The position numbers were made by a program, and so were the translations under genes. The notes below the pieces were generated by a model, which was given only the letters and a program-made list of their open reading frames with translations, did not search any database and was not told the DNA's origin. Below are positions 55,001 through 60,381 of a stretch of DNA of 60,381 nt, piece by piece. The stretch is from F1-20-MAGs119 sp040401695. GTDB lineage: Bacteria; Actinomycetota; Acidimicrobiia; Acidimicrobiales; Ilumatobacteraceae. The stretch is from the NCBI GenBank assembly GCA_040401695.1, contig JBBANY010000001.1, positions 1 to 60,381 of the forward strand. The letters run 5' to 3'. How positions within the stretch are numbered: position 1 is the stretch's first letter; the number at the start of each line of letters is the position of its first letter.

Positions 55001-58000
55001 GAATTTGGGCGGCCGGTAGCAACCATGCCGTCGGAACCTCGCTGCCGGTCGTGCAGGCCAACGTTTGGCAGCACGTTGCCGTCAGCTACGACGGTGCGTC
55101 GCTGTCGTTGTGGCACAACGGTGTCGTCGTGGCGTCGCGTGCGATCAATCTTCCGCTCGACGCGGTCGATTCGTCTCTCTCGATCGGTGTCGAAGATTTG
55201 GCAACGTCTTATTTCAACGGTCTCATCTCTCACGTTGCGCTTTACGGTCAGGCTTTGAGTGCGGCGCGCATGCAGGCTCATGTCCAGGCGGCGGGTCTTG
55301 CATCAAATGCGGTCGTTGCCCCGACGGTCGCACCCGGTGACGGCCAGGCGACCCTCACGTGGACTGCGCCGGCGTATTCGGCCGAAACCATCACGGGCTA
55401 CGAGGTGCAATGGGGTACCACGCCGACGTTGGGCACCGGCACGGCGCCGAACTACCCGACAACGGGTGCATTCGTCGTCGCGAGCGCTCGTTCGTACACC
55501 GCGACCGGTCTCACGAATGCGACCGAGTACGCCTTCCGTGTGCGTGCGATCAGCGCCTCGGGTGCGGGGCAGTGGTCGACCAACGTCGTCACGCTTCCGT
55601 TCGGTCAGGCCGCGGCACCCAACGGCCTTGCCGCGACGATGTCGAGCGGATCGATTGCTCTGTCGTGGACCGCACCGACGACGACAACCGTCGGTCGCAC
55701 GATCAGCACCGTCACCGGCTATCGCATCGAGCAGAACACTGGCGCCGGTTGGGTGACTCTGTCGGGCAACGCGGGAACCGGAACATCGTTCACCGTCAAC
55801 GGACGCCAGTTCGGGACGCTGGTTTCGTTCCGCGTGGCCGCGGTGACGACGACGGGTCTGGGTGAATGGGCGAACGTGTCGATCACGCCCACCGCAACAC
55901 CGAGTGCGCCGCGCAACCTTGCCGCGGCCGCTGTGTCGAACGGTTCTGTGTCGTTGACCTGGGTCGCCCCGCTGACCGACGGGGGATCGCCGATCCTGTC
56001 CTATGCGCTCGACTACTGCACCTCGACCGGCTGCACGCCGTCGACGGTGTTCGACGGTGCGATTCCGGCATCGGCGACGTCGTACACGGTGACCGGAATG
56101 ACGAACCAGAACGGTGGCATCACGTTCCGTCTGCGCGCAACCACCGCTGCGGGTACCGGTGACGGCGCGCAGGTGATCGCCCGCACGGCGCCGATCGTCT
56201 CGATGCCGCAGTCGTTCACCGCGACTCCGAGTGCGGGAAACACGACCTACGGACCCGAGATCACCCTGTCGTGGTCGGCGCCGTCACAACTGTTCGGCCA
56301 GACCACGATCGGCTACCGCTTGGATCAATCGACCGATGGTGGTGCGACATGGACGACGATCCGCGATCTGTACACGGGGGCGTCGACGCAGGTGAACGGT
56401 GTCGTTCCCGGCACGCGCTACACGTTCCGCATCGCGGCCATGACGTCGCTCGGCCTCGGGCAGTGGGCGAATGTTTCGGCGACCGCTATCGGAGGCGCTT
56501 CGGGAACCACGACGATCGCGTCGGCGCCGGTCAACCTCACGGCCACCACCGATTCGGCTAACTCGGTCCTGCTCCAGTGGACCACCCCCACCTACACGGC
56601 CGGTTCGTCGATTCTCGGTTATCGCATCAGGTACGCGGCAACCACCGATTCCGACTCCGATTCGATGTCGGTGGTCGACAGTCTTTTGCCCCCTTCGGCG
56701 ACGTCGTACCGGTTGAACGGTCTCACCAACGGAACCAATTACTTCGTTCGCGTGAACGCGGTGACCTCCGTCGGCAACGGCGACAACGCTGTGGTCGGCT
56801 TCGTGCCGAGTGCCGTTCCTTCGGCGCCGGTGAACCTGGGCGCCACAGCGACCGACGGCCAGGTGGCACTTTCGTGGACCGCGCCGCGCGACAACGGCGG
56901 CTACGGCGTCGCCGGATACCGCGTCGAGCAGTCGACCGACGGTGTGAACTGGTCGGTGCTCACCTTCGACACCGACGCGACCTCACTCACGGTTCGCGGA
57001 CTCGCAAACGGCACCGCCTACATCTTCCGCGTGGCCGGGGTTTCGCCGGTCGGCTTCGGGCCCTACGCGACGATCACGTCGACACCTTCGGCGCGCCCCG
57101 CCTCGCCGGTCAACGCGGTGGCCACTCCGGGCAACCAAACTGCGACCATCACGTGGACCGCACCCAACAACATGGGAAGCGCCATCACCGGTTACGTCGT
57201 CGAACAGTGCGTGTACACGGGTGGTTCATACGATGCGCTCTGTGAACAGTTGAAAGACCCGACGAACAGTCAGCATCTCCAGTGGTGGAACGGAAGTTCT
57301 TGGATCGAGATGTGGCGTGTGATCGGCCGCACCACCGGACCGAGCAACACGACCTTTGTCGTCAACGGACTCGCCAATGGTCCGACGATTCCGTACCGGT
57401 TCCAGGTCTATGCAGAAAACGCCGCCGGGCGAGGGTTGCCGTCGTCGAGTGCGTTCGTGAGTCCCGGCAGCGTGCCGGGAACCGTGCAGTCACTGAGCGC
57501 GACACCGGGTGACGGCAATGTCTTGTTGTCGTGGTCCGCGCCGCTCAGCAGCGGTTCGTTCACGCTCGGCGGGGCACACGGCATCAACGGCTACCGCGTC
57601 GAGCGCAGCGCAGACAACGGTGCGTCGTGGACCCTCGTCAGCATCCTCGACGCCACCTACATCGGTGGATACCACATGATCGGTCTCGTCAACGGAACGA
57701 CCTACCAGTTCCGCATTTCGGCGTTCAACGACATCGGCAACGGGGCAACGACCGTCATCTCCTCGACGCCGTCCGCGACGCCCGGCTCGCCACGCAACTT
57801 CGCTGCGACTCCGAACGGGCGCTCGGTGACACTCACATGGGACGCGCCCGACTACACGGGTGGGTCCGCCATCACGGGTTACCGGCTCTTCTTCTGCACC
57901 ACGACGAACTGCTCACCGACGACGGCGGCAATGACCGACATCTCGCCGACCGCGCGCTCGGTCGACTTCAGTCCGCTCAATCCCGGTACCTCGTACACGT

Positions 58001-60381
58001 TCGGGCTCGTCGCGGTGAACGCGAACGGTGCGGGCAGTTACTCCGCGCAGGTGCCGGTGCTCGGAGCCGTTCCGCCATCGGCCGTGCCGAATCTGCGCAC
58101 ATCGACGGGGACCATCACGGTGACGAACCCCGACTCGACCACGGGCACAGCGACGTTCGTGTCGATCCTGTGGTCGGCCCCACTCGACAACGGTGGGTCG
58201 GCGGCGCTGTCGTACGAAGTCGAAATGTCGTCGGACGGTGGTGCAACGTGGACCGTTCTGACAACGGCCACGACGGACACCGAGCACCGTTGGGCGCCGA
58301 ACGGACTGGCCGCGGGTACCCAGGTGCAGTTCCGCGTCACCCCGACAACGAGTGCGGGTGACGGCCCGACCAACACGGTCGTCGCGACGGTGCCGACACA
58401 GGCACTCGGCGGGCCGCCGAACAGACCCACCGCGCCGACCTTGTTGTCGGCAACGGGAGGTGACGGAACCGTCACACTCACGTGGGCCCCTCCGCAGGCG
58501 ACGGGGGGGCTCCCCGTCACCGGCTACAAGGTGGAGTACGCAACGAACTCCGCGATGTCGACCGGACTCGTGGTGGACAACGCCAACACCGCAACCAGCC
58601 CGTACACGATCACGGGCCTCACGAACAACACTCAGTACTGGTTCCGTGTCACCGCGATCAGCGCGGCGGGCGAGGGTACGGGATCGGTCATCTCGGCGGC
58701 GCCGAGCGGAGTTCCCGCTGCGCCAAGCGCATTCACCTACACGGCCCCCGCATCGGCGGGTGTGGCCGCATCGCTCAGCTTCACCGCACCTACGACGACG
58801 CCATCCGGCGGGGCCATCAGCACGATTCGCGGCTACCGACTCGAACAGAGTGCGGATGGATCGACATGGACGACTCTCGCGGTCTCGATCGGTGCCAACG
58901 CCACGACGATCACGGTCGCGCCGCCCGCACCGGGTTCGACGTTGCGGTACCGCATCGCGGCGATCGCCCAGTCCGGTGATGTGGGCGACTGGGCCACCGT
59001 CATTGCCAGCACGCCTGCAGCCGCAACGGCGTCGACGGTGGTCAATTCACTGCGCGCAACGGTCGACGCGACGAACGTGACCCTGTCATGGAGTGCACCG
59101 ACGTCGGGTACGCCGACCAGTTACCGCGTCGAGCGCTGCCTCTACTCGGGCCCGAATACGTGTGGCACCTACACGGTCCTGGCAGCGACGAACGCCGGCA
59201 CGACGTACACCGATCCGGTCTCGGGTCTTTCGTACAGTTCGTCCTACGGCTACCGCATTACGGCCAATCCGGCAACGACAACAGTCGTACTTCCGGTGCA
59301 CGTCGCGTTTGCGGCGCCCGCCGCACCCGCGTCGCTCACCGCAACGGCGGGCAACGAATCAGCAACCGTCACGTGGACCGCGCCGACGACCTCGCCTGCC
59401 CCGACAATTGGTGCCTACCGGTTGGAGATGTGCTCGGTCGGATGCTCGAGTGCCAACCCGACGTGGACGACCCTGCGTACGACCGGTGCCACACCGCTCA
59501 CCGAGGCCGTCGGCGGACTGGTGAACGGCACGAGTTACACCTTCCGAATCTCCGCCTGGAACGGTTTTGGCTGGAGCCCGACGCGAACGGCAACCGTCGT
59601 TCCGAAGGGCGCTCCGTCGCTACCGCGGAACCTGCTCGCCACCGTCGGCGATCAGCGTGTCACCCTCGACTGGACGGCACCGACGAACCTCGGCGGGGGA
59701 ACCCTGCTCGGCTACAAGGTCGAGTACGCGACCTCGGCCGCTTACAGCAGCCCGACAGTCGCGTCGTCGCTCGCCGACCCGGCCTCGATGCGTTTCGTCG
59801 TGAACGGTCTCACCAATGGCCAGCTGTACTGGTTCCGCGTCACCGCGGTCACCGACGTCGATGCGGGTGGTTATGCGATGACATCCGCGACGCCGATCGG
59901 TGGCGCCTCGGTCCCGACCCTGCTGTCGGCATCGACCACCGCGGCCGACCGCAACTCGATGCAGCTTTCGTGGTCGGCCCCGGCCGACACCGGCGGCGCG
60001 GCGATCGTGGGTTACCGCATCGAACGGTCGACCGACGGCATCACATGGACGCGCGTCGTTGCGAACACCGGTGCCACGACGCAGTGGAACGCACGCGGTC
60101 TCGTGAACGGCACGGCCTACCAGTTCCGTGTGTCTGCGATCACGAGGAACGGGTTCGGCGCTCCGGCGATCGTTCGCGGCCAACCGCTCTTCATCCCGAC
60201 ACAACCGGCCAACGTTGCCGCAACCGCAGGCGACCAACGGGTCACGATCACGTGGTCGACGCCGCGCGACACCGGTGGCTCGGCAATCATCGGGTACCGC
60301 ATCGACTACTGCACCGACAGTTCGACGAATTTCTGCAACAACAACTGGAACAACACAAACTGGGTGACACTGAACGCGAAC
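52087..60381 (+). CDS. Giant secreted protein with FN3 and LamG-like domains, 3' end outside the window
   Basis: One frame is open from GTG 52087 to the last base: 2765 codons without a stop. A signal peptide is visible at about residues 29-62 (MRPLARMVRVTVACIFAAI to APVMA); starting at ATG 52171 would give it a normal length. A Thr/Ser/Pro linker with a basic patch (SARRQKQRRQ) leads to FN3 domain 1 (about 167-258). LamG-like domain 1 follows (277-478), with SAYWPLTD and VEAWVNV. FN3 2-4 come next (486-822). LamG-like domain 2 (852-1073) has VGYWALND and AEAWIRP. FN3 5-21 fill the rest. FN3 modules read ITGYRVEQSTDGG-like and TSYTVTGLTNGT-like. The role is probably adhesion or binding of glycans. 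Confidence 0.9.
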   Translation, partial: MKHMSWGRPAPASERVIVDAPTQMNDARMRPLARMVRVTVACIFAAITAVPFVAMPVAPVMATNASLTSDAGTTDETNTVISDVAPKSDDTKASETTTTDSSTTNTPVGPTKPSVTPTYITPKVTMTTPDSSKKGSARRQKQRRQTKPVAVAPIKEPGAEVPAGLELPAAPEGLTVAPGDRSLEVSWTPAATEQAVSAYSVQWSLDGGQWTELPKSSEPRAKVEGLTNGVLVFVQVAAENAAGRGATVATSGIPSAPASAPRSPGRVSTPASGDPYGDAVRADSPSAYWPLTDQPGSAVSIDALGGPALSGAIAHGMPAPIGGTGAAFLNRSPLTGARDVSVPGTVEAWVNVGSVNGDFAVVASVGDRSNGWEVRIDPMGAVSVVSFNNDVQTKVGSSAGIVMPGAWYHLAVSTDGTTATIVVNGESVATGVAALVGGAIRFGADVSGENSLYGSIAHVAVYPMNVPASRLAAHFAASGYQPGTGNLPTARAGDTYAVINWSSPTDTGGARIIGYRVEMREPGGDWTIVVDNSYSTTTAAFVSDLPGGGKLVNGRTYEFRVRAMTQVGAGSPSDVVSVVPVGIATPPQNVNFTSTGNGRIEATWSAPANDGGTPIIAYRIEVADDGATWWTLATASADARSVDLGELSPGTPFADRVYHVRLRAETANGLSESSNRFLVAPRQAIQPPQPEPVRSAAMPNAAFAVRSAALDGEVVQVKSAIRLFALGGVPGRVGSLTATPGNATAALAWTAPSDSGSTAVTSYVLQSSTDGGTWTNVAGYAGSATSHTVTGLVSGTRYWYRVYAVSSTGNGTPSVVTFFAIAGSTSGNLASAPGGTNDSAGALPDSGSDTSAAYAAAVAADSPVGYWALNDAAGSTTAAGTGSAAVAGVATSVTFGGASNVSPTGQTAASFNGTASRILVPVATAWNTSSFTAEAWIRPSSSWTNWNTVFSRGNGQNPWGLWVYPNGVLTARIWAAGSNHAVGTSLPVVQANVWQHVAVSYDGASLSLWHNGVVVASRAINLPLDAVDSSLSIGVEDLATSYFNGLISHVALYGQALSAARMQAHVQAAGLASNAVVAPTVAPGDGQATLTWTAPAYSAETITGYEVQWGTTPTLGTGTAPNYPTTGAFVVASARSYTATGLTNATEYAFRVRAISASGAGQWSTNVVTLPFGQAAAPNGLAATMSSGSIALSWTAPTTTTVGRTISTVTGYRIEQNTGAGWVTLSGNAGTGTSFTVNGRQFGTLVSFRVAAVTTTGLGEWANVSITPTATPSAPRNLAAAAVSNGSVSLTWVAPLTDGGSPILSYALDYCTSTGCTPSTVFDGAIPASATSYTVTGMTNQNGGITFRLRATTAAGTGDGAQVIARTAPIVSMPQSFTATPSAGNTTYGPEITLSWSAPSQLFGQTTIGYRLDQSTDGGATWTTIRDLYTGASTQVNGVVPGTRYTFRIAAMTSLGLGQWANVSATAIGGASGTTTIASAPVNLTATTDSANSVLLQWTTPTYTAGSSILGYRIRYAATTDSDSDSMSVVDSLLPPSATSYRLNGLTNGTNYFVRVNAVTSVGNGDNAVVGFVPSAVPSAPVNLGATATDGQVALSWTAPRDNGGYGVAGYRVEQSTDGVNWSVLTFDTDATSLTVRGLANGTAYIFRVAGVSPVGFGPYATITSTPSARPASPVNAVATPGNQTATITWTAPNNMGSAITGYVVEQCVYTGGSYDALCEQLKDPTNSQHLQWWNGSSWIEMWRVIGRTTGPSNTTFVVNGLANGPTIPYRFQVYAENAAGRGLPSSSAFVSPGSVPGTVQSLSATPGDGNVLLSWSAPLSSGSFTLGGAHGINGYRVERSADNGASWTLVSILDATYIGGYHMIGLVNGTTYQFRISAFNDIGNGATTVISSTPSATPGSPRNFAATPNGRSVTLTWDAPDYTGGSAITGYRLFFCTTTNCSPTTAAMTDISPTARSVDFSPLNPGTSYTFGLVAVNANGAGSYSAQVPVLGAVPPSAVPNLRTSTGTITVTNPDSTTGTATFVSILWSAPLDNGGSAALSYEVEMSSDGGATWTVLTTATTDTEHRWAPNGLAAGTQVQFRVTPTTSAGDGPTNTVVATVPTQALGGPPNRPTAPTLLSATGGDGTVTLTWAPPQATGGLPVTGYKVEYATNSAMSTGLVVDNANTATSPYTITGLTNNTQYWFRVTAISAAGEGTGSVISAAPSGVPAAPSAFTYTAPASAGVAASLSFTAPTTTPSGGAISTIRGYRLEQSADGSTWTTLAVSIGANATTITVAPPAPGSTLRYRIAAIAQSGDVGDWATVIASTPAAATASTVVNSLRATVDATNVTLSWSAPTSGTPTSYRVERCLYSGPNTCGTYTVLAATNAGTTYTDPVSGLSYSSSYGYRITANPATTTVVLPVHVAFAAPAAPASLTATAGNESATVTWTAPTTSPAPTIGAYRLEMCSVGCSSANPTWTTLRTTGATPLTEAVGGLVNGTSYTFRISAWNGFGWSPTRTATVVPKGAPSLPRNLLATVGDQRVTLDWTAPTNLGGGTLLGYKVEYATSAAYSSPTVASSLADPASMRFVVNGLTNGQLYWFRVTAVTDVDAGGYAMTSATPIGGASVPTLLSASTTAADRNSMQLSWSAPADTGGAAIVGYRIERSTDGITWTRVVANTGATTQWNARGLVNGTAYQFRVSAITRNGFGAPAIVRGQPLFIPTQPANVAATAGDQRVTITWSTPRDTGGSAIIGYRIDYCTDSSTNFCNNNWNNTNWVTLNAN

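Overview
The window is high-GC bacterial DNA that looks like a metagenome-assembled or draft scaffold, since it contains three runs of N. Gene content points to the actinobacterial class Acidimicrobiia (Ilumatobacter-like). The clues are an F420-type LLM oxidoreductase, an Rv2466c-like DsbA protein, BldD, an HrcA-DnaJ pair, many acyl-CoA/SDR/phosphotransferase genes, and start codons sitting 6-9 nt after a TANNNT -10 box (leaderless transcripts). This placement is an inference from gene families, not from a marker tree.

Layout. 1-7.2 kb: the end of infB, an unusual CPWA DsbA-like protein, a carotenoid oxygenase, then a minus-strand run (LLM oxidoreductase, SDR, PAC2 protein, phosphotransferase) and a thioredoxin-TPR protein. 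7.2-20.4 kb: housekeeping genes. These are comEA, a short comEC without its lactamase-like domain, holA (with two small assembly gaps), rpsT, lepA, an MFS transporter, photolyase, hrcA-dnaJ-rsmE, bldD, hemW, a SixA-like phosphatase and tRNA-Val. 20.4-26.9 kb: accessory metabolism, with a cupin-like protein, a PIN/HTH toxin-antitoxin pair, YciI, aldo/keto reductase, EamA transporter, alkyl-sulfatase-like hydrolase and acyl-CoA dehydrogenase. 27-38.5 kb: three TCA-cycle genes (icd, gltA, acn) mixed with a quinone oxidoreductase, an SDR, a carboxyltransferase, a LysR regulator, a 6C-like small RNA and a HAD-PlsC fusion. A GntR regulator is divergent from acn. 38.5-46.3 kb: a nitroreductase and a crotonase, then the gltBD operon.

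46.4 kb to the end is a surface-protein cluster. It holds a 1541-residue lipoprotein (glycine-rich domain, about eight Ig-like repeats, C-terminal OmpA-like domain), a small LysM lipoprotein, and a giant secreted protein of at least 2765 residues. The giant protein has about 21 fibronectin type III domains and two LamG-like domains, and its frame is still open at the window edge. Two proteins carry peptidoglycan-binding-type domains and the third is a long repetitive rod, which suggests a cell-surface adhesion or envelope structure.

The most notable regulatory signals are as follows. A TACAAGT box pair brackets the predicted -10 of both icd and the acn/gntR region. A three-hairpin RNA with C5-C6 loops resembles the actinobacterial 6C RNA. 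A 55-bp dispersed palindrome flanks the nitroreductase/crotonase pair in opposite orientations. A 13-bp perfect inverted repeat covers the LysM start codon. The 100-N gap in the SDR gene near 29.8 kb appears to be false: removing it and one copy of a 55-bp flanking duplication restores an intact gene.
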